Below, piece after piece: positions 43,701-59,575 of a stretch of 64,000 nucleotides of DNA. The notes under the pieces are model-generated. The model did no database searches. It worked only from the letters and a program-made list of their open reading frames with translations, and was not told where the DNA came from. Origin of the DNA: Zeus faber (Eukaryota; Chordata; Actinopteri; Zeiformes; Zeidae). The DNA lies in assembly GCA_960531495.1 (NCBI GenBank), contig OY482864.1, positions 8,163,144-8,227,143 on the forward strand, in the 5' to 3' direction. The position numbers and the translations under genes were made by a program. Each line of letters opens with the position of its first letter. Position 1 is the stretch's first letter.

Positions 43701-46700
43701 AACACAATTGTGCCCACTAAGATTGTTCCCAAGCTCAGGATCCTGGGTCTTAACACCTCCCTCTGTAACTGGATTCTGGACTTCCTGATGGGCAGACCCC
43801 AGGTGGTGAGAATGGGAAACCTCTCCTGCTCTGCACTGACCCTGAGCACCGGAGCCCAGCTCCGGTGCTCCCACCATACACATTGACTCCAGGTTTTACT
43901 CAGTCCCCCCCTGTATGCCCTGTTCACACATGACTGTGTGGCCACGCGCAGCACCAAGACCATCCTTAAGTTTGCGGATGACACCACCATCCTAGGTCTC
44001 ATCTTCAACAACGATGAGTCCTCCTATACAGAGGAGGTCAGCGTCTTGGTAACATGGTGCCAGGATAACAACCTTTCTCTCAACGCCTGCAAGACTAAAG
44101 AGATGATCGTGGACTACAGGAAACGACAGCGGGGGGGGGGAGGCATGCTCCCATCCACATCGACGGAGCTGAAGTGGAGAGACTCTCCTGCTTCAAGTTC
44201 CTCGGTGTGTCCATCAGTTATGACCTCTCCTGGTCCAGGCAATCGGACGCGGCAATAAAAACTGCCCAAAAGCGCCTATTCTTCCTGAGGAGACTCAAGA
44301 AGTTTGGCATGTCTGTCAGGACTCTCACCAGCTTCTACCGATCCACCAATGAGAGCATTCTCACCGGCTACATCACCGCCTGGCACGGCAGCTGCTCCGC
44401 TGCTGATCGCAAGGTGCTCCAGAGGGTGGTGAAGACAGCGGAGCGCATCATTGGCTGCCACCTCCTCTCCGTGCAAGGCATCTTAGGAAAGGGCACACGA
44501 TGCCTTAGGAAAGCACGGAAAATCATAAAGGACTACAGCCACCCAGGCTACGGACTGTTCATGCTGCTGCCGTCTGGTAGACGTTACCGGAGCATCCGAG
44601 CACGGACTACCAGACTCACCAACAGTTTTTACCCTCAGGCCATCAGGCTTCTCAACCTGCAACATCTGTAGTCACCTATGTAAATTAAATGTACATCACC
44701 ACAACTACATGTACATATCCACCGGCATTCCTTCATTTTATATTCATATCTATATCTTGTGCAATAGACCTATTTCTGTTGGAGCTGCTACAATGCCCAA
44801 TTTTTAGTTTCCATTTTAGGATTATTTTCTTATTTAAATGTTATGTCCATACACTGCGACATCTTGCCCTTATTTGTAACTCGACTCTTACTTTTTAAAA
44901 TTCGACTCTTATTTTATTAAAAAAATTTAGTTCGTCCATATCTTTGCCTTATTTTATCTTTTTATGCCCACTACGTAGTTGTTGCTTGTCATGCCCTAAG
45001 AATTCATTGTACCGAATGACCTCGTGTTGTACTGTACACTTGACTAATAAAACACTTTGAACACTTTAAACTTTGACCTCGATCATGCAGTGTGGACACA
45101 AAAGAAAGGGACGGTTCCTCCAAAAGTTCTTGGAACTTGCTGCGGTGCGAAAACGCCTTCTGTGATCAATGACAGTTTTCAGGATTTTGTGAAACGTAGC
45201 ACGAGTTACAGTTTTCCAAGTTTCCATTAAATGCAGCATTGGTTCGTTGTCTATGCAAGTGGTACTCAACCTTTCCAAGCTCAGGAGCCACATTAACAAA
45301 AAATATTTTCACAAGAGCTCAATTTCTAAAATGTCCCTTTCCTCCAACAAACTATTATGCATTTTAAAATGAGGCTACTAGTAATATCTTATTAAGGAAT
45401 GAAAAGCATGATGTTTGCAATAATTTCAATTTATTTACTATTATCATATTATTATTACCATGTTTTTATTCCTAGCTTCTTTCTAAGTTTGTTTCCCCAC
45501 TGTCACGCGGATTTTCCCACACACTACAAACAGAGTGCTAGAATAGGTCACATGGATTACGGTACACAGCAAACAAGAAGTTATGTAGAGAAAGCGATGA
45601 GCCGACTCTACTGCGGATGTCTACTATGGCTGCTGGATTTTTTGTGCTGCAGCGGAAAATACCGTGTTCTCTGAAATATTGTACTTCAATTAAGAGAAAT
45701 GGCTTAAATAAAAAACGTGGATTGATATAAAAGTTTTTTTTTTCTATTTCTTAATTGCATGGAGGCTGTTATGGTGCTTGTAGCATGGAAGCCGATGGAG
45801 GATTTGGACACGGTGGCCTTGCGTGGCATGGTTGGTCCGGTGATAAGTTGCAGCTCTAGTAGTTATGAACTACTCCAAGCAATTCTCAAATCCATTTCAA
45901 AAGAATCCTCACAATAGTTTACGCCCATTTTAAATAGACAATTTACAGGTCCCTAATTTACGCTATTACATTGCTCATTTGGTGTTCTCGTGGGCCGTGT
46001 AACACCTGGCCCTTGTAGCCAGAATATACAGTATGCTAAAGCCTGATTCACATCGAATGCGTAATCGTATCCGCAGTCAGATCCCCCCTCCCCCCCAGTG
46101 GCCTGCGTTTCTAGTTTTCATTCCAAGGAAGATGGGAGAACTTGTTTTTTTTCTGAGTAGTTTGCTCAGCTGAACTCTTACCATGAAACAACTTTTAAAC
46201 CCTCTTTATATAGTTTTTGCAAAGTGTGAACATGGATAAAAAACGCATCTATGAAAATAGATTTAATGATAGTGAATATGGTGGCATCCAACGTCAACGT
46301 TAACAACATCACTATTTATAACTTATTTACTAAATTTTAATTGTAGTTTCAAAAAAAAACTTGACCGACGTCACTTTCAGTAGTACTGTTGGACCGAAAC
46401 TTGTCGTGTGAGTTGAAAATTTTGAATGCATCCCGGAAATACCGTACTTCAGTGCGGGGCCAGGTGGAACCACCGCGGCTGCAGATCTTGGTGATAGTAG
46501 CAAATATTCAAACCATGCAAGCTTTTCACACAAGGCTTTTCTCCATAGGAAGAAAAGCCTGTCGTATTCAGTGTGAAGAAGGCTTAAAGACCCTGTTAGG
46601 TGAATTCAGTGATTTGTTTCTAAACACATTATACATGTAAGTATTGAACATTTGAAAAGTCTGTAAACGATGTCGTTTACTACAGACTTGTAAACAACAG

Positions 46701-48750
46701 ACGATGAGTTTGGGCCTAAATCATGACTCAATGGCGTAGAGCGGTCATACTCAGCATCGCTCCACCCCTAACACTTTATAAACACCAGGTTGAAATCAGA
46801 GCATCAGTAGTGAAATAAGCTAAGCTAACAGCCCGGATTTTGGGATAAAGCGCTTTTTGGGGAATAAACACCTTGAGTAAAAGGCATCTTCATGGAGACA
46901 GTGAACTTTTGCCATGAACGCCTGGAACAAAAAATAACTTTCCCGTTGGTTTGACCGCGTAAGGTTTCGTTACGTGAGCATTAGCTGCATGCTAGCAGGC
47001 CGTGGAAGCCTGACCTGGCCAGCAGGGGGCACTGGAGTGCAGGGATTCCCGCAGCCAGACAGTGGCGCTTTGAGGTGAGCAACTACAGATTGGGACACAG
47101 GACTGGGTTCAGCAGAACGTTTAAACATGGAAGTTAGTTATTCCAACGTAAACATTAAACACGATTAACGTGATTGGCCGTGGTTTCAGCGTCTTCAGTG
47201 GACATGGCCCTAGTGTCTCAGGGAGAGGGAACTGCCTTTTTTTTTTACAATTTGAAACCAAATTTTACAAACTCAGCAATTTATTTAATTATTCAAATTT
47301 GGCTGGGTAGTTAATAACACACTGTGGTGTGACAAAGTGTAGTACAATGGGCCCTGGGTTAGTTTCAATATTCACATAGGCACTATGTCTATATTTCAAT
47401 GTTATTAGTAATGCTATGATCGACTTTAACTTTCAAATGTGAATTTTAAATAAAAGCCTGATTAAAGGTCAGATGTAGTGTCTTGCTGAGACCCAACAAG
47501 ACCCACACCACTATTGAATTGAATGACATCCAGAGAGCCCTAGAAACATGCTGATATGTTTCTTATCAGCTAGAAATTTGTTGATGCTTAAAGGCAGATG
47601 ACTGGGATTTTCTAATACCGACTGAAGTTCGTATTGAAAAAAACAGAATTCCTTTTATGCTGCCCAAAATGTATAAAATGAAAGGCTTCCAACCAAGTGT
47701 TCGCTGGGACAAGAGCGAGCATTGAGCTTACTTGGCCAAATAAACTGTCTGTTAGTGGCTCAGAGCGAAAAAACCCCACAGCAAAACAACGTTGGAAGCT
47801 CCTGCTTTGGGCCCATCAATGCACTTTGATTCATATTTTCACTGGCATGTTTTTTGCCCAAAGTGAAGGCCCACGCTACAGTAGTTGAAGTGATTCATCA
47901 GATCTCCCACTGCCTTGAGTGCTATGGCAGAATGTGTAAGACATTACACAAACATGCCCGGTGAAACACACTCACACTTAGACGAATCCACAAATATCCA
48001 CAGTGAGGGTGTGATCTCATATTTTGTGTTTTGCATGTAGACATATTTCCGAGTGCTGTCCCTGTGTAGTCAAGGACTAGCAAAAGCTCTGATGTTGTTA
48101 TTGGAAAGAACGGAACACATCTCTATAAATTTCTCAGAAAAAGATCGACTCCATAATTAAATGCTGATTGACTTGCGATTTATCACAAGTTTTTTTGGAA
48201 ATATCAAACATTCGATTGAGTCTTGGGAGTGGGCTGTTTATCAGTGCCGGCTTGGTGAGAGCTCTTCCACCTAGTTGATGAATGGAGACAAGGTTGTGCG
48301 GTCACTGGAAGACTCTCACTTTGCAAAAGCTGCTTGCTAGTGGGCTATAATCACCCCTTCACTCACCATTTCAGCATCAACCTGGTATAGCACAAAGGCC
48401 AACACCAGGCAAAACTCCATTAAAGCACCCTACTCGCACCGGCTTTGCGGCCTTCGGGACCTGGAGCCCCCAACGCCTGTGGTGTCATATTTGGTCACCT
48501 AATAAAAGCCCAGGACATTAGGAGGAGTGCCTCAGCCCCCATCCCTCTGCCCCTCGCTCCCAAACCAAAACGACTGGCTCTGACATTTTGCCTCTATGGA
48601 TTCTGTTATCGGGCTTGACAATGGAGGCAATGATGATGAGGGCCGTTACCATGACGACGTTGGCCAGATGAGCCGAGCAGAGAGCGTAGACACCCCCGGA
48701 GCCCCCCACCACTGGAGCACGCATGTCTGTGATGGACACCGTCAGAGAAC
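40729..48750 (-). CDS. rhbdl1: RHBDL1 rhomboid-like intramembrane serine protease, last three exons
   Basis: Rhomboids cleave substrates inside the membrane with a Ser-His dyad. Exons on the minus strand: 48750-48650 ([20 protein letters not shown] ... SAHLANVVM), 41774-41714 ([20 protein letters not shown]) and 41000-40729 ([20 protein letters not shown] ... ending [10 protein letters not shown], stop 40731-40729). Phases join exactly and about 144 residues are present. The nucleophilic Ser is in GGSGG and the partner His in FMAHLSG; two more membrane helices and the IPPPP end match human RHBDL1. [20 protein letters not shown] favours RHBDL1 over RHBDL3. The 5' exons (EF-hand-like N-terminus, first membrane helices) were not found up to 64 kb, so they are distant or outside. 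The intron 41775-48649 holds a LINE, and the upstream intron would contain the 49-55 kb transposon block. Confidence 0.93.
42069..42129. repeat. (AAC)n/(AAG)n microsatellite
   Basis: ACAACA units interrupted by AGAAGAAG in the middle, inside the rhbdl1 intron. Confidence 0.9.
43390..45065 (+). pseudogene. Non-LTR retrotransposon (CR1/L2/Rex1 group) RT fragment in rhbdl1 intron
   Basis: RT domain: [20 protein letters not shown], motif [15 protein letters not shown] (catalytic Asp kept), [16 protein letters not shown], motif C FADDTT (kept), then thumb [39 protein letters not shown]. Frameshifts at about 43885 and at the G10 run near 44132 break it into three frames, and the endonuclease part is missing. 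The 3' end has AATAAA near 45050. Confidence 0.85.
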
Positions 48751-49699
48751 CTGCAGAGAAACGGAGGGAGAGAGACAAGTGTGGGAACGAGGGAGTTTCG
48801 ATGCATGGAAAAGAAAGAGCGCAATGCAGGGAAAAGAGGAGAAAGAGAGGGAGAGCATGAGAGCGAATGTATTGGGTTGTAGGGAAGAAAAGGGAGGAGA
48901 AACAGAAGAGTTTGGGCTTGGTTACTCATCGCGCATCGGCCCTCTGAGCATCTGCGGGACAGCGGCACGTCTGTCTGAGCTGAGCCGCTGACCTTCACCT
49001 GCCCTTTTTAAATCCACAGCACATGACCGAGAGAGGGAGAGAGGGAGAGAGAGCAGGGCTTGACATTAAGCTCTTTCAGCCACTTGCTAGAAGGGCAAGA
49101 TGTTTTACTTGCTAATAGCCCAACTTACTTGTCCGAAATGGAAAATATAGGCCTATTAAAAAACAAATAAAACCAACAGGGATTTGGACAATTTTTATGA
49201 TTTATTAACGAATAAAACATAGAATTAACAACACAATTCAATAAATAACAATTACAACAAATACGGTATAAACTGTTTACACACAGTAAAGTTAGGGTTC
49301 GGCAATCGTTTTTATTGTTCTTATCTTTAATATCACAATCCAAATCATATACATAACGTTAACTACTCTTATGAAGCGCAGGTGAGCAGGCATATGGAGA
49401 ACAGAGATGTGGGGTGTCTTTAAAAATTGCCTGCAATTGAGATGTGGGGTGTCTTTAAACAACACGCGCAACGAGTGAATCTTAAATGACAATTAATTTG
49501 AGTTTCACTCTCGTGCTGTTTAACGGGACTCAGCAGGTTTCTCTAAGTGGTGCTTTCACGTTTTTATATTTAAAATATATCATTCTTTATTCAGCTGGAA
49601 CACACTTTTTCTTTAAATTATTAGAACACACGAGCTGCGAGCAGGCTCCACCCCTGGCCATACCACTCCAGCTCCGTGCAAGAAGCTGTCTCTCAAAGA

Positions 49700-52590
49700 C
49701 AAGTTAATGGGACGTGGGGGAATTTGCCGCGGAGCATGCTGTGATCTCGCGAGAAGACGGAAGTGAGTACAGATCCAACATGGCGGCACCCAGCTGCCCG
49801 ATCTATAACGACCACAATCTGCTCCAACTCAGACAAATTAAAAAAGCGAATTGCAAATATACATATGCGCAAATGACGCAAGTGTGACCTCTGTGTGTCT
49901 GTGTCCGTTGTTTTGTCTTATTTTGTTTGTTAATTTAGTTTTTTGTGACAATTCCGGGAGCTCATACACCAGAGAAGAGCTCATGAACATCGGGGCTCTG
50001 CGCTGCAGCTGGCAGGCTTCCAACTCTTCAGAGCGGATTGGGACACAACTCTGTGGCGGCAAAACAAAAGGTGGAGGTTTGTGTTTTTACACTAACAGTA
50101 GCTGGTCTAATGACGTGACAGTGATCCTACAGCACTGTTCTCCTGATTTGGAATCTTTCTTCATTAACTTCAAACCCTTCTTTTCTCCCAGTGAGTTTGT
50201 TTCTTTCATACCGGTCAGTGTTTACATAGCACCACAAGCCAACATGCAGGACGCACATGCGCACAAGTGCATGCTCGCCGACCAGATACGGTCAGTGGAA
50301 CGTACAAACCCTGACTCCTTGGTTATTGTCCTTGGCGACTTTAACAAAGGAAACCTCAGCCATGAACTCCCCAAATATAGACAGTTTATTAAATGCCCCA
50401 CCAGAGAGGAGAATACATTGGACCACTGTTACACCACAGTAAGCAGTGCCTATCACACTGTCCCCCAAGCTGCACTGGGACACTCTGACCACCTAATTTT
50501 CCACCTGATTCCTGCATACAGGCAGAAATTAAACCTTTGGTGAAGACATCAAAGAAGTGGACCAGTGAAGCTGTGGAGGATCTTCAGACGTGCTTGGACT
50601 GCACCGACCGGGATGTTTTCAGGACTGCTACCAACAGTCTGGATGAGTACACAGAGTGACATCATACATCAGCTTCTGTGAAGAGAGCTGTGTACCATCA
50701 CGCACCAGGGTAAGTTACAACAACGACAAGCCCTGGTTCACAGCTAAACTGAGACAGCTAAGGTCAGAGAAGGAAGAGGTGTTTAGGAGAGGGAACAGTG
50801 ATATGTTTAAAGAGGCTAAATACAGGTTTAGCAAAGAGGTGCGAGTCGCTAAATGACTGTACTCAAAGAGACTCCAACACCAGTTTTCAGCCAATGACTC
50901 TGCCTCTGTCTGGAAAGGGTTCAGACAAATCATGAACCTCAAACCAAAAACACCTCACTCCATGAACAACTCACGCCTGGTCAACGACCTGAACAACTTC
51001 TACTGTCGCTTTGAAAGACAATAGGACAGTCCTGACACCATCCCCGTGACACCTTCCACCAGCCCCAGCCTACCAGCTCCACCTCCCCCACCACAGCAGG
51101 AGACTGGACCTCTTCACAACCTCCCCCACAAATAGTGACGACTCTTTCGATCCTGGAGAGGGACCTCTATAGGCTTTTCAAGAGGCAGAAACAGCCGGAC
51201 CAGACTCTGTCTCTCCATCCACCCTGAAGCACTGTGCCGATCAGATCTCTGGTTTTCAGAGACATTTTCAACACCTCAATGGAGACATGCCATGTACCAA
51301 CCTGCTTTAAATCCTCCACCATCATCCCAGTCCCAAAGAAGTCAAAGACCACAGGACTTAATGATTACAGACCCATCGCCCTGACCTCTGTGGTGATGAA
51401 GTCTTTTGAACACCTTGTGCTTTCCCAACTCGAATCCATCACAAGCCCTCTCCTGGACCCCCTGCAGTTCGCCTACAGAGCCAACAGGTCAGTAGACAAT
51501 GCAGCAAACTTGGTCCTCCACTTCATCCTTCAGCACCTGGACTCCTCAGGAACCCACGCCAGGATCCTGTTTGTGTATTTCAGCTCCGCCTTCAACATAA
51601 TCATCCCAGCTCTTCTGCAGGACAAGCTCTCCTAGCTGAGCATCCCTGACTCCACCTGCAGGTGGATCACAGACTTCCTGTTTGACAGGAAGCAGCACGT
51701 GGAGCTGGGAAAACACTTCTCCGACTCCCGGACCATCAGCACCTGTTCCCCTCAAGGCTGTGTTCTTTCTCCTCTGCTCTTCTCCCTGTACACCAACTGC
51801 TGCACCTCCAGCCACCAGTCTGTCAAACTCCTGAAATTTGCGGACAACACCACCCTCATTGGGCTCATCACTGGTGGGGATGAGTCAGCCTACAGGTGGG
51901 AGCTTGACCATCTGGTGACTTGGTGCAGCCATTACAACCAGGAGCTCAATGCTGTGAAGACAGTGGAGATGGTTGTGGACTTCAGGAAGAACGCAGCTCC
52001 ACTCACCCCCCATCACCCTATGTGACTCCCCAGTCGACTCTGTGGAGTCCTGCCACTTCCTGGGAACCATCATCTACCAGGGCCTCAAGTGAGAGCTGAA
52101 CATCAGCTCCATCGTCAAGAAAGCCCAGCAGGGGACGTACTTCCTGTGGCAGCTGAGGAACTTCAACCTGTCAGAGACGATGATGGTGCACTTCTACACC
52201 TCCATCATTGAGTCCATTCTCACCTCCTCCATCACCATCTGATACGCTGCTGCAACCACCAAGGACAAGGGCAGACTGCAGCGTGTCATTCGCTTCGCTG
52301 AGAAGGAGATTAGCTGCAATCTACTATTTCTCCAGAACCTGTACGCCTCCAGGACCCTGAGGCGTGCAGGTAGGATTGTGCACCCCCCATAGACACTAGA
52401 CGGTCCTGAACGTCACAAACGGTCCTGAACACAAACTGTAAAGCTTTATTTAAAAAACAAAATAGTCTTATTTAACGTATTCTTACATATTTTACTTATT
52501 GTTTTACATTTATGTTTCACATATACACCGAACGCCAAGACAAATTCCTTGTACGTGTAAACGTGAAATAAAGATGTTTCTGATTGTGAT
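49700..52590 (+). pseudogene. Nearly full-span non-LTR retrotransposon (CR1/L2 group), inactivated
   Basis: Endonuclease C-terminal part: SLVIVLGDFNKGNL and [15 protein letters not shown]. Linker with [56 protein letters not shown]. Motif A reads [10 protein letters not shown], with Tyr in place of the catalytic Asp, and motif C reads FADNTT, with Asn in place of the second Asp. Stops and frameshifts (for example near 51635 and 52024) add to the damage. The endonuclease N-terminus appears deleted between about 50020 and 50070. The 3' tail ends near 52590 with AAATAAAGATGTTTCTGAT. Confidence 0.85.
49745..49790 (+). promoter_or_regulatory. Promoter-like cassette at the LINE 5' end: TCTCGCGAGA, ETS and YY1 sites
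   Basis: TCTCGCGAGA at 49745-49754, followed within 5 bp by CGGAAGTG (ETS core) and then by AACATGGCGGC (YY1-like) about 15 bp on. All lie just upstream of the LINE coding region and on its strand. Motif identity is seen directly; promoter activity is inferred. Confidence 0.5.
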
Positions 52591-52609
52591 ATATATAAAA
52601 TAACACTAC

Positions 52610-53170
52610 GTGAATCGAAAGTGGTGGACCTCAAGGATTATATTGATTATTATTATAACAAGCATGTGATAGAGGAGGACCAGGACTCTAACAATCCAGC
52701 GAAAGAAAGAAGGCAGACTCAGCTACCGATACAGATGATCTAATTCCCAGTGTGGTAGAGGTTAGTGTCTTGGATGATATTAACAAGAAGCTGGACATAC
52801 TTGGTCCGCTCCTTCGAGACGTTTCCAAGATTGAAGCCAGCCTTGATTTCCTGCACTGCACGGTCATGAGATGCAAAAGTACAACGTGGATCTAAAAACC
52901 TCTGTGAAGCATCTCACAACAGAGATCGAGGTTGTAAAGAAAGTAAAAATAAAATAATGAAAGAGACTATGCTGGATATCCAATCCAGAAGTATGCGGGA
53001 CAACCTCATCTTTTCTGGGATCCCCGAGAACCACACAGACACAAGAAAACATGGTGAAAGACTTCCTACACACCGCCCTGAAACTCCCCACGGACACCGC
53101 GAAGCAGATCACCTTCCACCGGGTTCACAGACTGGAACACCGCATGGGGAACAGTCCCCGCTTCATCAAG
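52610..53170 (+). pseudogene. L1/Tx1-type ORF1 fragment
   Basis: Contains VLDDINKKLDILGPLLRDV (coiled-coil part), then ETMLDIQSRSMRDNLIFSGI and, in another frame, VKDFLHTALKLPTDTAKQIT and FHRVHRLEHRMG. This order is the L1 ORF1 (Transposase_22) RRM/CTD signature. It is broken by stops and a frameshift near 53045. Confidence 0.75.
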
Positions 53171-53285
53171 ATTCAAGATTCTAGATTCAAGAGGTTATTT
53201 GTCGCATACATCTACATACAGCCATACATGTATGCAGTGAAATGTCACCCGGTGATTACGCACAATAATCTCAATAAGCGGGTTG
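53163..53285 (+). repeat. Copy of the 'TTATTTGTCRCATAC' repeat family
   Basis: CAAGAGGTTATTTGTCGCAT, ATGCAGTGAAATGTCACC and GTGATTACGCACAATAATC match the arms of the foldback at 23310-23855. Confidence 0.75.
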
Positions 53286-54480
53286 GGGTGCGTTGTGCCG
53301 GGGCTGGTTAGGTGTTCCGTCTGGTTCTGTGACCCGGTCGGGGACCTGAGCCTGGCTGGGTGTGCTCGGCGCGGGCTCCCCATGTGGTCTCCTTCGGTGG
53401 GGGCAGACTTCTGACTTTGCATCGAGCTGCCTGGGTACGTGCTCTGTGGAGCTCTCGGTGTGTGGGGCGCTCCTTGCTGTGGGGCTGTAGGTGGGAGGGT
53501 CGTCTGCCGCCCTCTGTTCTGTGGTCCGCATGCCCGACGGCCGGGGGCTGGTCATGGGCGAAGGCGAAGGCACATGGCGGGCTGCTCTGTGCCCGCTGGT
53601 CGCTGTAAGTTGGGTGCTTCTGGATATGGTGCACACCCCTGCGGTGATCTGGCTGTGCCTAGTCTCCCAGTGCCAAAACTCATACTCAGTACATACACCA
53701 CACAATAGGCCCAGGGTTTACGAGACGGGTGGGGTGCAAGCCATGTGGGTAGCGATGTGGCGGGCAGCTGCGATCTTGCCCGTCATGCTCCTGCTCCGAA
53801 GCGCTTCTCGTCTGTCCTGAAATTTTAATACCACTCATATTAGCTTAGAACACATACACCTGCACATAAATCTTACTCTGAACAACACTCCACCAGACCA
53901 GGGTCTGTGGGGCAGGAGGGGTGCTAGTGATTCGGGTTTGACTTGCTGGGAGGACTCGCACCCCCGCACCCCGCAATTTTAACTGCAATTGCCAACAGCA
54001 CATATTAAGCACTAGGGTTTTCAAGGGGGGCAGGGCGATGGTGGGTCGGTGAGTGGGGGTGGTTGGCCGGGTGGCTCCCGGGTCGGCCCCCTGCCGACTG
54101 GGTTAGAGTCCTAGCAGCTTGCGCTTGGTGGTTTCTGGCGTGCGTCGACCCTGCGGGGCTGTGGAGAGCGCTGCTGGGTGCCTTCTCGGGCCCATGGGAG
54201 ACCCCTTGGTGTCGTGGGTGTGGGTTGGCGTGCGCTGTCGGCCTTTTCTCCCACTGCGCGGCTTCTATACGGCGTGTGCCCCGGGTGGTGAAGGGGCCAT
54301 ATATCTGACGCCCTGCTGAGCACCAGTTTGGGCTGGGTGTCGGTCTGTTGGTGCGGGACCTGGCTCTGCGCATGCGGTCCTTGCCTGGAGACGCGGCCCG
54401 GGTTCTGTGCCTGCAGTTGCATCTTGTGCATGCTCATGGTGGTGGGTTGAATCGCTGTTTCAGTTTTCCTGGTCTTAATT
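53286..54480. other. GC-rich, G/T-skewed block without recognised gene
   Basis: About 1.2 kb far richer in G and T on the plus strand than its surroundings, with long open frames on both strands that are a consequence of composition. No domain was recognised. Its place after the L1 ORF1 fragment suggests untranslated or decayed retrotransposon sequence. Confidence 0.4.
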
Positions 54481-54715
54481 ACAGTAACTAGAGATGCTGT
54501 TATCTGCTGTTTCTATGTTTATGTTTTTCCATGTACTTGTTGTTGTTTAGTTCTATGTTTATTTGTCTCACCCGTGGTAATTCTCCCCCTCTTGGACTAG
54601 TGATTAGTTGTTTATAGACCAAAACATGGTAAGTTCTCCAAAGAAGGGGATGGGTTTAAAAAATAAATTAAATTTAAAAAAGACTCCCGCATGGAGCCAG
54701 AGATCAGCTGGAAAA

Positions 54716-54846
54716 GCGCCACTTTAGCGATACAGTACACCGTTTATTTTCAGATAATCTAAAGATCACATTTGGAAAAGCAACGCAGCAGCGATACCGT
54801 ACGCAGTTTATTTTCAGACCACGATACATTAGAGATCACATTTATT
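54716..54846. repeat. Two-copy tandem repeat, unit about 64-70 bp, near the hAT right end
   Basis: Both units contain GCGATAC, GTACRC, GTTTATTTTCAGA and AGATCACATTT in the same order (first 54727-54773, second 54791-54843). Confidence 0.6.
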
Positions 54847-54953
54847 TTTCACTTGCCCGATTGTCAACTGCATGAGGCATTCCACTTGCAGAACACAGAC
54901 TTTACTTGCCCCAGGCAAGTGGACAAGTGTTAATGTCGAGCCCTGGAGAGAGA

Positions 54954-58294
<3,341 letters not shown>

Positions 58295-58446
58295 TAAAAA
58301 TCAGGTCTCTGCCATATGCATCCATGAATCTTGACAGCGAGATATGCTGCAGTCAGCACTCTGGACCCTCCCCGCGCTGTCTCTCACAGCTAATAAACCG
58401 CGGAGCGTCTTTTCAGATTTATTTACAGAGCACAACACAGGAGGCA

Positions 58447-58485
<39 letters not shown>

Positions 58486-58634
58486 GGGAAAATAGTGTGA
58501 ATTGCTGAAAGGATAACTGTATGGCAGAGGAGGCGTTTGTGGAAAAGGTAGCTGTGTTTGAAAGACAAACAAAGACAGAGATGGGAGAGGGATTGAAAAT
58601 GAGAGAGGGGGGGAGAGAGAGAGAGAGAGAGAGG
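58447..58634. repeat. (GA)n microsatellites, two tracts
   Basis: Pure GA at about 58449-58478 and again at about 58611-58633, in purine-rich surroundings. Confidence 0.9.
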
Positions 58635-59528
58635 AGATACAATCAACGTACAATGTATGCAGGGAGTGGCAACAATGAAAGAGAAAATGAACAAAAACAA
58701 AATATTGTTTTTACCTCCAGCTGGAGGAAGAGTGTGATCTTCACTATAACCGCCTTCAATAAACAGAGAAGGGCTTTGATTTCCAGCCAACATCGGGACT
58801 TAGCACGGGGGCAAGAGAGGTGAGGCAGGAAATCCTTCATGAACAAAATAAAAATGTTACCGTGCATCTCCCAGACATCAACTAATATTAGATGACATTT
58901 GAGTGTACGCCGCATGCAGATACAGTAGGTTTGTTTTTGGACAACAGCAGTCACTGCGTCACAAGACATGAGTTTAGAGGTGGCTGAAGTATAATACAAG
59001 CAAATAAGAGGAGCATGGCAGAGCTATGCTAGGGGGGGTTGGGGTGATGGGAGGATATTCAGGGTGACACAACTGGAGGCCAGCCATCTGTCACACCAGC
59101 TCTAGTCCACCATTGTTTTTGAAAAGCCCACAGCATTAAATGGCCCTCACTGCAGTGGCTTCTGTTTCTTAGCAGTGTTTAAACTCTAATGGTATTGCTG
59201 GTCTAGGAAAGCTCTATTAAAGATATGGACTGCTCCATGTCTTCTAACACGGGGCAAGATAAGGTTCCTCACCCTGGCCAAAGACAAAGACATTTCTGTC
59301 CCTGAATAGAACTGCCCTTTGCCCTTGGTATTCATCGCTGATTAATCTGTGCGTTCAAAAGCCGCTGCATTATCCAAATTTACCACTCAGGAGTGGAAAT
59401 ATGGCAATATTCATGATTCCTTGGAGCACAGGGCCTTCTGAGAAAATCAATCATCACATCCTCAAAGCTGCTAAGTAGAGACCACTCAACACAGCTCCAA
59501 GCCGCCAAGGGTCACAGATAATCATATC

Positions 59529-59575
<47 letters not shown>

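Larger units (their letters stand above)
49054..54945. mobile_element. Large hAT-type element containing nested retrotransposons
   Basis: Terminal inverted repeats CAGGGCTTGACATTAA (49054-49069) and TTAATGTCGAGCCCTG (54930-54945), 15/16 matched. Subterminal motifs CACTTGC / CTTGCCC recur at both ends. Both flanks are GA-repeat, consistent with (but not proving) an 8-bp duplication of GA sequence. No hAT transposase was recognised inside; the 5.9-kb span is mostly later insertions. Confidence 0.75.

Noticed and set aside
53271..54437. Several long frames on both strands
   Set aside because: Caused by GC-rich, stop-poor composition; frames overlap on both strands and match no domain.
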